Positions 24,150-33,364 are shown, numbered from the stretch's first letter. The stretch is DNA of 64,000 bases from CAWFFV01 sp963814985 (GCA_963814985.1 CAWFFV010000101.1:62001-126000); one strand, 5' to 3'. Program-made: numbers and translations. Notes: generated by a model from the sequence alone, not told the origin.

Positions 24150-25835
24150 TCAGTGCACAACCGACTTCCAGTCAGCAATTTCTGGATTCTTTCTATCATA
24201 AAGTGGTCGACGGCTCCGTACAACCGGGATGGTGAGGAAGTTGTACTTCTTCGGTGGTGATGCAGTATCCCACTCCAGAGTAAAGGCATCCCAGGGATCA
24301 TCTCCAGCTTTTTCACCATTCTTCAGGGTATGAATGACGTTGTACATGAACACCATAACTCCGAGACCAACCAGAAAGGCTCCCACGGTTGACATTAGAT
24401 TCAATTCATTCCACCCCAGGTTAGCCGGGTAGGTATAGATACGACGTGGCATACCCAATAAACCAAGTATGTGCATGGGGAAGAAAGCCAGGTTCATACC
24501 GATAAACAGCATCCAGAACTGAACCTGTGCCAGACGCTCACCCAAAATTTTTCCGGTCATCTTCGGGAACCAGTAGTAGAAGCCTGCAAAGATGGCAAAG
24601 GCGCTTCCACCAAAGAGTACATAGTGGATATGAGCTACGACGAAGTAGCTGTCAGTCACTTGATAGTCAAAGGGGACAACGGCCAGAGCCGCACCATTCA
24701 AGCCTCCGATGAGGAAGAGTGCGATGAAACCAAGTGCAAAGTACATAGGTGCTTTGAAGACGATCTTTCCACCCCAGATTGTCGCTAGCCAGTTGAAAAT
24801 TTTCACGGCTGTTGGCAGAGCAATCAGCGCTGTGCTGGTGGCAAAGAACGCCTGAGCAATGGGCGGAAGACCAACAGCGAACATGTGATGTGCCCATACC
24901 GTGAAGCTCAGGAAGCCGATGGCGACACCAGACCAGGCGATAAACGTATAACCAAAAATGGGTTTGCGAGAGAAGACAGGCAAGATTTCTGAGATGATGC
25001 CAAAGGCAGGCAAGATCAAAATGTACACTTCAGGGTGACCAAACGACCAGAAGAGGTGCTGCCAGAGCAGGGGATCACCACCAAAGGCATACTGGTAAAA
25101 GTGTGTTCCTATGTGACGATCGAGCAGCAACAGAACACTGGCTGCTGTGAGGCTGGGTAGAGCAAAGAGCAGCAGAAAGGCCGTTACCAGCGTCATCCAG
25201 GTAAACAATGGCATACGATTGATGCTCATCCCTGGTGCACGTAACTTGAGGATAGTCACCACAAAATTTAATGAACCAGCAATCGATGAGATACCCAGTA
25301 GCATCACACCAAGAATCCAGAAGTCCGCATTCACCCCTGGGGTACACTGGACGGCATGCACGCCACAGTTGATCTCGCTCAATGGTGCGTACATAAACCA
25401 GCCACCATTGGGTGCAGATCCAAACAGGAAGCTCGACTCTAAAAAGAGGCCACCAAAGAACAGTACCCAGAAGCCAAACGAGTTCATGCGTGGGAAGGCC
25501 ATATCACGGGCACCGATCATCAGCGGTACTACATAGTTACCAAAGCCAGTCAGCGTCGGCATCACAAACAAGAAGATCATGATGGTGCCGTGCATCGTAA
25601 AGATCTGGTTATAGACGTCAGGGCTTATTATCTGTCCATCTGGCCTCGCCAATTGTGCGCGGATAAGGAGAGCCACCAATCCACCCACCAGGAAGAAGAA
25701 GAAACCAAAGACGATATACATGATGCCGATCTTTTTATGATCGGTAGTCGTGAGCCACTCGCCGATATAGGTTTCGCTGAGGCTCTTTCGACGAACTAAT
25801 GTTGTTGCGCTATCCCCGATAGTGCTGCTTGCCAT
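24150..25835 (-). CDS. ctaD: cytochrome c oxidase subunit I
   Basis: About 561 residues with the twelve-helix heme-copper oxidase core. Seen are the low-spin heme His in FTMHGTIMIFLF, the CuB His-Tyr region with the K-channel Glu in FGHPEVYILILP, and the heme a3/a ligand region VVAHIHYVLFGG. This is an A-type oxygen-reducing, proton-pumping subunit. Start at 25835 (MASSTIGDS) chosen because GGAGG lies at normal distance; the upstream ATG at 25850 gives five extra residues. Operon: ctaC-ctaD-subunit IV-ctaE. Confidence 0.96.
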   Translation of the reverse strand: MASSTIGDSATTLVRRKSLSETYIGEWLTTTDHKKIGIMYIVFGFFFFLVGGLVALLIRAQLARPDGQIISPDVYNQIFTMHGTIMIFLFVMPTLTGFGNYVVPLMIGARDMAFPRMNSFGFWVLFFGGLFLESSFLFGSAPNGGWFMYAPLSEINCGVHAVQCTPGVNADFWILGVMLLGISSIAGSLNFVVTILKLRAPGMSINRMPLFTWMTLVTAFLLLFALPSLTAASVLLLLDRHIGTHFYQYAFGGDPLLWQHLFWSFGHPEVYILILPAFGIISEILPVFSRKPIFGYTFIAWSGVAIGFLSFTVWAHHMFAVGLPPIAQAFFATSTALIALPTAVKIFNWLATIWGGKIVFKAPMYFALGFIALFLIGGLNGAALAVVPFDYQVTDSYFVVAHIHYVLFGGSAFAIFAGFYYWFPKMTGKILGERLAQVQFWMLFIGMNLAFFPMHILGLLGMPRRIYTYPANLGWNELNLMSTVGAFLVGLGVMVFMYNVIHTLKNGEKAGDDPWDAFTLEWDTASPPKKYNFLTIPVVRSRRPLYDRKNPEIADWKSVVH

Positions 25836-25872
25836 GAGCAAATCCTCCAATGTCTAGTCCCATAGAGATGAG

Positions 25873-26973
25873 TTACTTAAGACTCTCCAGATACGCCACC
25901 AGTGCCTTGATTTGATCATTCGTGAGATTCACTACCATATCATTTCCCGGCTTTACACTCTGGGGATCATGTAGCCACCTTGCAAGATTACATTGCGAAA
26001 GATCACTATCCGCCTGACACTGATCTACATTGTTTGTCAGTACACCGCCAGCAATCAGGCCACGGCTCCCAAAGTGCGTCAGGTTTGGTCCAACAAGGCA
26101 AGGAATTTTGGGGTTGTCACATGTTACCTTAGGATCATCGTATCCCTTTATGTCGACACCCACAATACCGTGGCAACCAGTACACTGACCTGCGAATATT
26201 TTCGCACCATCAGCTGCAAGGCTTCCATCAGGAGGGGCGATTGCCGCCTGTTGCTGTGTACTCACCCATGTTTGGAAGCTATCTTCTGATGGATCGACAA
26301 CGACATTAAATTTCATATTTGCATGTTGTAACCCACAAAACTCTGCACAAATCCCCTGGTAAGTGCCTGCTTTATCAGCTTTAAACCATTTATCATTGTC
26401 ATGACCAGGGACGACATCCGTTTTACCCGTGAGTGCTGGCACCCAGAAGCTGTGGATCACATTGTTTGAGTAGAGACTGACGTGTATGATGGAATTTACC
26501 GGGATATGGAGCGAGTCTGCTGTGGTGATTTTGTATTTGGGGTAGTAGAACTCCCACCACCATTGGTGCCCAATCGCCTCTACTTCGACTGTTGGGCCAG
26601 CGGGCTGAGTCGCTACAGCAAACAAGCCCTGGATGGTAAACCCAAGCACGATAAACAGGATCAGCGCGGGGATCACAGTCCAGATAATCTCAACAGTGAG
26701 GTTCCCATGAAGCTGTTTTGGGTTGGGACTCCCTGGACGCTCTCGATATTTAATAATGGAATAGAGCAGTACTCCCTCCACACCCACAAAGATAAACGTG
26801 GCTATTCCTAGAATAACCCAGAATAGACCACTTTCCTTTGCGGCAACCGGGCCAGCAGTGTTGAGTATGGAGGGAGAGTTTTCACCGCAGGCGGTTAAAA
26901 GAATCGAGGACAATAGTATGCCGGTGACGAGCATCATCCAGCGCTTTGTCCCACGAAATAAAGGCATCCTCAC
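25873..26973 (-). CDS. ctaC: cytochrome c oxidase subunit II with fused cytochrome c domain (caa3 type)
   Basis: GTG start, 366 residues. Lipoprotein signal (SILLTACGENS), two TM helices, CuA domain with ligands in GHQWWWEFYYP and CAEFCGLQHANMKF, then a C-terminal cytochrome c domain with CTGCH (about residue 264) and a likely Met ligand in GNDMVVNL. This is the caa3 form that takes electrons from cytochrome c. The c domain contains four extra cysteines in an insertion (VTCDNPKIPC and DQCQADSDLSQC), which may form disulfides. The 49-nt motif lies 96 bases upstream. Confidence 0.95.
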   Translation of the reverse strand: MRMPLFRGTKRWMMLVTGILLSSILLTACGENSPSILNTAGPVAAKESGLFWVILGIATFIFVGVEGVLLYSIIKYRERPGSPNPKQLHGNLTVEIIWTVIPALILFIVLGFTIQGLFAVATQPAGPTVEVEAIGHQWWWEFYYPKYKITTADSLHIPVNSIIHVSLYSNNVIHSFWVPALTGKTDVVPGHDNDKWFKADKAGTYQGICAEFCGLQHANMKFNVVVDPSEDSFQTWVSTQQQAAIAPPDGSLAADGAKIFAGQCTGCHGIVGVDIKGYDDPKVTCDNPKIPCLVGPNLTHFGSRGLIAGGVLTNNVDQCQADSDLSQCNLARWLHDPQSVKPGNDMVVNLTNDQIKALVAYLESLK

Positions 26974-27068
26974 GTCTGAATCTCCTAAAAAGTTGTTTGA
27001 CGATGGACGATAATGTCATTGTTCAGGCGACATTCTTTCCATTTTACTGACGTAGTGTAACGAGACAC

Positions 27069-27117
27069 CCTGACAGAAGACTTGCAGTTTCTGAGATGAA
27101 CCTTACAAGAACCTGAA
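27069..27117 (-). promoter_or_regulatory. 49-nt respiratory regulon motif upstream of ctaC
   Basis: On the minus strand: TTCAGG, TTGTAAGGT, CTGCAAG, GTCAGG with the same internal distances as the copies at 8769 and 28183. Nine bases after GTCAGG a TACACT sequence could serve as -10. Confidence 0.7.
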
Positions 27118-27164
27118 TAGCAGAAGGCTACGCCTTGTTTGGACCAGGGCTATCCTGTCAGACC

Positions 27165-28034
27165 TTACGACACTTGCTGTGCTATATCTCTGTCATGCTC
27201 TATCTCATCCATTGCTGCTTCTTCTGCTTGCTGCTTTACATCTTGCTGTTGCATCCAACGAATAAAGAGAATGCTCACAATCACGATATAGGCGATATTT
27301 CCTGGAATCCACATGATCAGTCCACCCAATTGCTGATCTACAACCGGTGAGATACCCCATGCCCGCACAGGTTGTTGTATGTAAGGAGCATATAGTGGTG
27401 GAAAGAAGGTTAAACCGGCTCCCAATGCAACCGTTGGCATACCACTCAAGAAGATATAAAGGATCTGCCCTCCAATGGAGAGGCGCGGCAGACCCTCTTC
27501 AACGGGACTGAAAATTGGCCACCAGTAGATAGTTGCAAAGACGATGAAAGTGATGTGCTCCAGAATATGGATGTTCTCATTTGAGAGTGTTGCATCATAT
27601 AGAGAAGGTGCATGCCAGAGCCAGAAATCAGCATTATAGAGAATGAAGGCAACCACAGGAAATGTCAAGAACTTCCCGATACGAAAAATGAGACGATCAC
27701 GCAACAATGGCTGAATTAACCATCCCGGTGTACCAAGCAGTATCAGCGGTGGTCCAGCAAGAGTGATAAGAAGATGTTGCACCATATGCGCACTGAACAG
27801 GTACTCATCGCCCAGTTCGTCTAAGGGTGAGGCAAGCGCCAGAAATATGATGAGTACCCCACTTAAAAATATGATGATCTGGCCTCTCTGCACAGAGTCA
27901 GCCAGATGATATTTTCGACGCAGTGGGCCTACCGCATAAAGATAGAAACCGATGACCAGGGCTGTACCGACATAAAGAGATGGTGAAGTATTCCATTGGG
28001 TCAGCCAAAAATTGAAGCCCAAGTTTGCTTCCAT
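27165..28034 (-). CDS. ctaG: cytochrome c oxidase assembly protein, CtaG (caa3) type
   Basis: About 289 residues from ATG 28034 (GGAAAGG upstream); an in-frame ATG at 28070 lacks a ribosome-binding site. Seven TM helices with conserved histidines in FSAHMVQHLLITLAGPP and HILEHITFIVFA are typical of caa3_CtaG proteins needed for caa3 oxidase assembly, probably copper delivery. It is transcribed divergently from ctaAB, and a 72-bp palindrome lies between them. Confidence 0.9.
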   Translation of the reverse strand: MEANLGFNFWLTQWNTSPSLYVGTALVIGFYLYAVGPLRRKYHLADSVQRGQIIIFLSGVLIIFLALASPLDELGDEYLFSAHMVQHLLITLAGPPLILLGTPGWLIQPLLRDRLIFRIGKFLTFPVVAFILYNADFWLWHAPSLYDATLSNENIHILEHITFIVFATIYWWPIFSPVEEGLPRLSIGGQILYIFLSGMPTVALGAGLTFFPPLYAPYIQQPVRAWGISPVVDQQLGGLIMWIPGNIAYIVIVSILFIRWMQQQDVKQQAEEAAMDEIEHDRDIAQQVS

Positions 28035-28095
28035 AAGAATGATTGCCTTTCCAGTAACTCCTCGCAACATACTATAACAGGAGAAAGAAAAGGAG

Positions 28096-28167
28096 ACAAG
28101 CCATTGGAAGTGGTTGGTAGGGCTGGCCGCTAGCGGCCAGCCCTACCAACCACTTCCAATGGCTTGT
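28096..28167. repeat. perfect 36-bp loopless palindrome R7
   Basis: Bases 28096-28167 are an uninterrupted palindrome centred on GGCCGCTAGCGGCC. It lies between divergent ctaG and ctaAB, ending 15 bases before the regulatory motif at 28183. Because it is upstream of both genes it cannot be a normal terminator for either. It could form a cruciform or insulate the two promoters. Confidence 0.75.
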
Positions 28168-28182
28168 GGAGTTATGGAAGCA

Positions 28183-28231
28183 TTCAGGCAATTGTAAGGT
28201 GCGACTCATTCATTGCAAGGGAAGTATCAGG
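28183..28231 (+). promoter_or_regulatory. 49-nt respiratory regulon motif upstream of ctaAB
   Basis: TTCAGG, TTGTAAGGT (28192-28200), TTGCAAG and ATCAGG with spacing identical to the copies upstream of tlpA and ctaC. It ends 54 bases before the chosen ctaAB start. Confidence 0.7.
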
Positions 28232-28285
28232 AAAGACAACGACAATAGGATGCGTCGAAATATCTATTCAAAGGGGATGTCTTCT

Positions 28286-30106
28286 ATGAAGCTTATACGC
28301 CGCCTTGCATGGGTGACGGTTGGATTTACATATTTTCTGATATCGCTAGGCGGTACAGTACGTGTCAATAATGCAGGTCTGAGTTGCCCTGACTGGCCAC
28401 TTTGCTACGGCAAGGTCTTTACCATGCCAGATATTGGGGCACTCCTTGAACAGTTTCACCGTTATACCGCCTCTATTGTTAGTGTGTTAGTCATTGCGCT
28501 GACCATTAGTGCAATTATCTGGGCACGTCAGGAAAAGCAGGTCCTTATTCCGGCCCTCATTGCTCCCTTCTTCCTTGTGATCCAGATCGCGCTTGGTGCC
28601 CTGACAGTCGTCTGGAAGCTACCACCGACTATCATCGCTGCACACCTGGGTACCGCTCTGGTCATCTTCGCGATGGTCATCACTATAGCAATCATGTCCG
28701 GTACATCCTCACCAAACAAAGAGCACCCCCAGAAAACACGTAAATTTGTGCGTCTGGCCATGACTAATGCGTTGCTTGTGTATGGGCTACTACTTAGCGG
28801 CTCTTACGTAGTCGGATCAGGTGCATCGTTGGCCTGCCCAGGCTGGCCTCTCTGTGGAACAGCGCCTTCCTGGGCCATCATGTTCCATCTGCAAGATATA
28901 CAGATGCTTCACCGCTACATTGCGACTTTTGTTGGACTCGTCCTGATCTGGACTCTGCTCTCCGCATGGCGCAGGCGTAGCGTTGCCCCCGGTCAGGCCT
29001 GGATCGCCGTAACTGCCGGAGTACTTTTCATCGCACAATCTTCAGTTGGTGCCCTGATCGTCCTATGGAACAAACCTACCTTTATTGCTGGACTACATCT
29101 GGCCCTGGCTACTGCCGTATGGGGCTGTCTGGTAGTGCTGGCAGTACTTGCCGCCCGTCAACTGCGTGCTACCCCACAAATAGCCGAAGGTGAGAGTGAG
29201 CAGGGTAGCGAGCAAGCAACACCACAGAAAGAAGTTGGCCGGGTACGCCAGACCATCTCTAGCTATGTTGACTTGATGAAGCCGCATGTAACAATACTTC
29301 TGCTCGGTACAACAGCGGCCGCTATGGCAATTGCTTATCAGGGCTTGCCTCCATTTGGTCTTGTTCTGGCGACACTCCTTGGCGGCGCAATGGCTGCTGG
29401 AAGCGCTAACTGTATCAACTGCTATATTGATCGCGACATTGACCAGATTATGGGACGCACACAACGCCGCTCGCTCCCTGCCGGTAAGGTACAGCCCACC
29501 CAGGCATTGATCTTTGGGATCGTCCTGGGTCTTGGCTCATTCCTCGTCCTGAGTACTTTTGTCAATATGCTCAGCGCGGTTCTGGCATTCTCAGCCATCC
29601 TCTTCTATGTGTTTGTATATACCCTGGGACTCAAACGTACATCTGCACAGAATATTGTCATCGGTGGCGCTGCTGGTGCTGTTCCAGTCCTGGTAGGATG
29701 GGCCGCAATCACCAATACAGTCACGCTTCCCGCAATCTGGCTCTTCGCCATCATCTTCTACTGGACACCCCCCCACTTCTGGGCACTCTCACTGCTCATC
29801 CAGAAGGACTATGAGAAGGCAAATATCCCCATGTTACCCGTAGTGATGGGTGAAAGTGAAACACGTAAGCAGATCTTTCTATACTCGTTGCTCTTGTTAG
29901 CTGTTACTATGGTCTTATTCCTGATGCACGCAATGGGCTACTTCTATTTTGTCGCAGCGGTGGCTCTAGGAGGCATCATGGTCTATATGTCGGTACGCCT
30001 CCTGCGCGATGACACAAAGAAGTGGGCACGTACACTTTTCTGGTATTCTAACTGCTACCTCGCCGCCATCTTTGCTGCAATGGTCATAGATAGAGTTATA
30101 CATTAA
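28286..30106 (+). CDS. ctaAB: fused heme A synthase and protoheme IX farnesyltransferase (CtaA-CtaB)
   Basis: ATG 28286 chosen because AAGGGG lies nine bases before it; about 606 residues. The N-terminal half is CtaA (heme A synthase) with conserved His helices (FHRYTAS, HLGTALV, LHRYIAT) and two Cys loops (SCPDWPLCYG and ACPGWPLCG). The C-terminal half is CtaB, a UbiA-type prenyltransferase with NCYIDRDIDQIMGRTQRR and YWTPPHFWAL. It converts heme B to heme O and then heme A for the oxidase. Fusion of the two steps in one protein is known in some bacteria such as Thermus. Confidence 0.94.
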   Translation: MKLIRRLAWVTVGFTYFLISLGGTVRVNNAGLSCPDWPLCYGKVFTMPDIGALLEQFHRYTASIVSVLVIALTISAIIWARQEKQVLIPALIAPFFLVIQIALGALTVVWKLPPTIIAAHLGTALVIFAMVITIAIMSGTSSPNKEHPQKTRKFVRLAMTNALLVYGLLLSGSYVVGSGASLACPGWPLCGTAPSWAIMFHLQDIQMLHRYIATFVGLVLIWTLLSAWRRRSVAPGQAWIAVTAGVLFIAQSSVGALIVLWNKPTFIAGLHLALATAVWGCLVVLAVLAARQLRATPQIAEGESEQGSEQATPQKEVGRVRQTISSYVDLMKPHVTILLLGTTAAAMAIAYQGLPPFGLVLATLLGGAMAAGSANCINCYIDRDIDQIMGRTQRRSLPAGKVQPTQALIFGIVLGLGSFLVLSTFVNMLSAVLAFSAILFYVFVYTLGLKRTSAQNIVIGGAAGAVPVLVGWAAITNTVTLPAIWLFAIIFYWTPPHFWALSLLIQKDYEKANIPMLPVVMGESETRKQIFLYSLLLLAVTMVLFLMHAMGYFYFVAAVALGGIMVYMSVRLLRDDTKKWARTLFWYSNCYLAAIFAAMVIDRVIH

Positions 30107-30118
30107 TCCTGGAGAAGT

Positions 30119-30751
30119 ATGATGAGCATCAACTGGCGTCTTGCCTCACGGCTCTCCGTCATCATTATGGCATTGCTGGTCATTGCAGTTGTGACTCTTA
30201 TTGACGGCAACCGGGCAGGAGTACCAAACTTGCCGGGAACAAACCAGTCTGGCTTGCAGGGTACTGACCTGGGCAATACTCCTGCGCCAGGCTTTACACT
30301 GACTGACCAGTTTGGCAAACAGATCGCGCTCTCGCAATTCAAGGGAAAACCGACGATCTTGACGTTTCTGTACACAAGCTGCCCCGATCAGTGTCCTCTG
30401 ACGGCCGAAAAGCTACACACGACGATGCTAAGTCTGGGCAACGATGCAAAAAACGTGGGCGTTCTGGCGGTCAGCACAGATCCCATCAGGGATAACACTG
30501 CTGCCGCCCTTAAATTCTCGAAAGCCCACAATATGCAGAACTACTGGCACTTTCTAGTAGACACCAAAGAGAAACTTTCAGCAGTCTGGTCATCTTATGA
30601 TCTTTATGTACAGCCTGATCAACAAACAGTCAGTCACAGCCTGGGCTTATTCATCATCGACAAAAAAGGCAATGAGCGTGTCTTCCTTGGCAGTGATTTT
30701 ACGCCAGCCCAACTAGCAGCAACGCTTAAAGTTTTATTGAAAGAGCCGTGA
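30119..30751 (+). CDS. SCO1/SenC copper chaperone
   Basis: A 210-residue protein with an N-terminal membrane anchor and a thioredoxin-like SCO domain. The copper motif CXXXC is in YTSCPDQCPLTAEK, and the distal His ligand in VSHSLGLFIID. SCO proteins load the CuA site of oxidase subunit II. It follows ctaAB by 12 bases, so both are probably co-transcribed from the motif-bearing promoter. Confidence 0.92.
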   Translation: MMSINWRLASRLSVIIMALLVIAVVTLIDGNRAGVPNLPGTNQSGLQGTDLGNTPAPGFTLTDQFGKQIALSQFKGKPTILTFLYTSCPDQCPLTAEKLHTTMLSLGNDAKNVGVLAVSTDPIRDNTAAALKFSKAHNMQNYWHFLVDTKEKLSAVWSSYDLYVQPDQQTVSHSLGLFIIDKKGNERVFLGSDFTPAQLAATLKVLLKEP

Positions 30752-30767
30752 ACTGTTGCCGCGAAAA

Positions 30768-31043
30768 TTATGTATCTTTCTCTGCCTCTCGCAGGTAACG
30801 CTCGGCTTCCTCGACATTCTGTGCTGCGGCTACCTTGATGTTCAACCGCCGCAAGAGCACAGGATTGTGGATATGTTCTATTTGCTGTTGCGCCAAATCT
30901 ACAATGATAGGGAAGCGTTCCTGAACAATGCCAACAACTCCCTGGCGCAACCTTAAAATGACTCCATATTCTAATCCTTCCTCTACCCATAACCTCACGG
31001 TTCTTTTCTCAAGCAAGGGGAGCATCATTAAGAATTCGTCCAA
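30768..31043 (-). CDS. fragment: C-terminal tail of a Rpn/DUF4351-type nuclease family protein
   Basis: 91 residues resembling the C-terminal tails of the proteins at 54988-55212 and 55228-55485 (shared pattern: VEEGLEYG/ERATIQ then VEIV-RFP-L-DLAQQ-I-H and a final helix). The catalytic PD-(D/E)XK part is missing, so this is likely a remnant. I see no complete N-terminal half upstream. Confidence 0.5.
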   Translation of the reverse strand: MDEFLMMLPLLEKRTVRLWVEEGLEYGVILRLRQGVVGIVQERFPIIVDLAQQQIEHIHNPVLLRRLNIKVAAAQNVEEAERYLREAEKDT

Positions 31044-31178
31044 TTTAGTGTTGACGGACGAATTCTCTTGAGGTTAATCTTTACAACACACGAATGACAA
31101 GAGAAAATACCTCACACAAAGTAGGGAGCACAAGGACAAGATGTTTTTTAGATATTATTTGAGTAGTAAGCAGCCAAA

Positions 31179-32171
31179 ATGAAAGATGTACAAACATGGC
31201 GCGAATTGCTGGGCAGGGTGATCAGTGACCCTCGGGAGCGGCAACGACTCACTGAAACATTAGGAATCAATCCTATTACGTTGACTCGCTGGGCTACAAA
31301 CAAATCGAGTCCACGTCAAGACAAACTACGATTACTATTTGAGGCTTTACCACAACACCACCAACAATTGCGTCCATTAATTGCAGAAGAATATCCACAC
31401 TGCCTTCTGGAGACTACGATAACAAAGGAAGATGCACAGCTAGAGATTCCTTCTGCGTTCTATGCTGATGTGCTTCACGCTCATATAAGCACTCCACGTG
31501 TACTGCGAACTTCATCGATCTGCCGCCTTGTGCTGCAGCAAATACTAGGATATCTCGATCTGCACAAACAGGGCATGGTTGCTATCATCGCTCAATGTAT
31601 GCCTCCTTCAGCAGGACAAAAGGTACGCAGTCTCCGTATCATCATGGGGCGTGGTACTCATCCCTGGGAGGCCCACCTGGAAAACTATACTCAGTTCTTA
31701 GGTTTTGAGTCACCTGCGGGACGATCAGTCGTTTCCGGACACCTGGAAGTTGTGCCAAGCTATGAGGAACAGTCCGATTCCTTCCCTGGCCTCCAACTTT
31801 TTAACAAAGGGAGCGCTATAGGATGCCCTATTCTACTCTCGGATCGTGTCGCAGGTAGCCTCTACATTGGCAGTATCCAGAAGAACTATTTCTCTACGAC
31901 AATTATGGATCTTATCCAACGCTATGCTGATTTGTTGATCGTTGGCTTCGGGCGTGACGAGTTCTATAGCTTACATGATATAGAGTTAGAGGTTATGCCA
32001 CCTGCCTACATCCAGCAATCATATATCGCGAGTTTCCAACAGCGCATCACTCACCATATGCGTCAGGCACAACAGGAAAATCGACCCATCACACGAATTC
32101 GGACCGAACTTATCGTCTGGCAAGAGCTAGAGGAAGAACTACTTCACCTCTCACTTGATTCGACGCCATAA
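31179..32171 (+). CDS. HTH-GAF domain regulatory protein
   Basis: 330 residues. The N-terminal 70 contain a helix-turn-helix resembling Xre-type regulators (LGINPITLTRWATNKSSPRQ). The middle (about 100-270) looks like a GAF sensing domain (ICRLVLQQILGYLDL, GCPILLSDRVAGSLYIGS). The C-terminus is helical. No ligand can be read from sequence. It is flanked by a nuclease-tail fragment and the BON-like gene. Confidence 0.7.
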   Translation: MKDVQTWRELLGRVISDPRERQRLTETLGINPITLTRWATNKSSPRQDKLRLLFEALPQHHQQLRPLIAEEYPHCLLETTITKEDAQLEIPSAFYADVLHAHISTPRVLRTSSICRLVLQQILGYLDLHKQGMVAIIAQCMPPSAGQKVRSLRIIMGRGTHPWEAHLENYTQFLGFESPAGRSVVSGHLEVVPSYEEQSDSFPGLQLFNKGSAIGCPILLSDRVAGSLYIGSIQKNYFSTTIMDLIQRYADLLIVGFGRDEFYSLHDIELEVMPPAYIQQSYIASFQQRITHHMRQAQQENRPITRIRTELIVWQELEEELLHLSLDSTP

Positions 32172-32347
32172 CAAGTTCATCAGGAAGAACATTTTCTGCA
32201 GGCTTGTTTTTCCTGGCTACGTGGTATGACTTATCTAAAATGCTTGCACGAAACTTACAGATTTGGTATGCTTAAATAGCAGGACAACAATTTAGAAAGA
32301 ATAGTCCTCGCTGATTGTATACCATGCTCAGAGGAAAGCGAGAGCTT

Positions 32348-33145
32348 ATGGAAACTTCTCTGCACAGTTCTCATTTGACAGCGGACGATTTGGCATCACT
32401 GGAAACCCGTCCAGAGGTGGAAGAGGAAGAAATAGAACACCATATCCATTTACCCAATCCAAGTTTATGGCCGCTTATTTTAAGTGTAGCTATCTTTTTT
32501 GCAGTAGGCGGGCTACTGTTTATTCCTGATAGCCCATGGTTAACTATTATCGCAGCCCCCTTTGTACTCATCGGCATTTTGGGATGGGCGCTGGAAGATC
32601 CCATGGGTGTGCCACACGATAAAGGCACAAATATCTATACCTACACAGCCAATCTGACGCCTCGTGCTGTTCTGGAACTGGCTGAAGAAGTAGTTGACCA
32701 CAATGTCACGATCAGTAGTACGGCATATAGCACGCATCCGGTCAAGGTCGAGATTGATGAGGTCAAAGACGATGGCATTGTTCTGGCATTGTACGGTAAG
32801 GTTGAGTTAGAAACGCAGCGCGAGCAGGTCGAGAAAGCTTTACGAGCGTTGCCTAACGTACTGGATGTACGCAATTTTGTTATAGCCGAAGACGCTATCT
32901 TGAATATTGCCACAGCACGTCTCGAAAATCTGCGTAGTAAGAGCAAACTTGAGGGAGCTAGCAATATCTCTATCCTGGTTGAGAATTACATTCTGCACCT
33001 GTACGGCGATGTGCCAACAACTGACATGAAATATCAGCTAGAGCGAGAGATGATTGGTATTCCCGGCGTTCGTGTCGTCGTTAACCATATTGGCCTGAAT
33101 AAGGATATTCCAGGTAACCTCGGTCGAACCCGCAACAAGATCTAA
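32348..33145 (+). CDS. membrane protein with BON-like domains and subunit-IV-like helix pair
   Basis: Start METSLHSSHL at 32348 is preferred on ribosome-binding sequence; an upstream ATG lies at 32315. About 265 residues: acidic N-terminus, two TM helices (SLWPLILSVAIFFAVGGLLF, WLTIIAAPFVLIGILGWALE) like oxidase subunit IV, then two beta-alpha-beta repeats resembling BON domains (LYGKVELETQREQVEKALRA; LYGDVPTTDMKYQLEREM). BON domains bind phospholipids or other ligands. The function is unknown; a link with the oxidase is only suggested by the shared helix pair. Confidence 0.68.
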   Translation: METSLHSSHLTADDLASLETRPEVEEEEIEHHIHLPNPSLWPLILSVAIFFAVGGLLFIPDSPWLTIIAAPFVLIGILGWALEDPMGVPHDKGTNIYTYTANLTPRAVLELAEEVVDHNVTISSTAYSTHPVKVEIDEVKDDGIVLALYGKVELETQREQVEKALRALPNVLDVRNFVIAEDAILNIATARLENLRSKSKLEGASNISILVENYILHLYGDVPTTDMKYQLEREMIGIPGVRVVVNHIGLNKDIPGNLGRTRNKI

Positions 33146-33154
33146 GAAAAGAAG

Positions 33155-33307
33155 GAACTACGTCGGGTCTTCTCGCCACCTGTGGTGGCTCGCTCTCATT
33201 TTGTTGCGGGTGGCGGAGTTTGCGGCGCAAACTCCGCCACCCGCAACAAAACAGTCAGCGAAGCGCCTGAGGCGCTGAGGAATCAGGAATAGGGGCCTGA
33301 GGAGTTA
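33155..33307 (+). repeat. modular palindromic repeat, copy R4
   Basis: Ends AACTACGTCGGG and CCTGAGGAGTTA form the terminal repeats. GCCACC-TGT-GGTGGC follows, then a perfect 25-bp stem with loop GGC (33199-33251, tip GTTTGCGGCGCAAAC), then GCGCC-TGA-GGCGC and TGAGGAATCAG. It lies between convergent genes. Confidence 0.85.
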
Positions 33308-33311
33308 AGAA

Positions 33312-33364
33312 AAGAACAAAGAAAAATGGATCACACATCATGCGATCCATTTTTCTTTGTTCTT
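33312..33364. terminator. bidirectional terminator downstream of ftsZ and the BON-like gene
   Basis: A perfect 21-bp stem (AAGAACAAAGAAAAATGGATC, first 20 shown by position 33312-33332, pairing with 33344-33364) and an 11-base loop, with A-rich and T-rich flanks on both strands. It stands between convergent genes and ends nine bases from the ftsZ stop. Confidence 0.8.
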
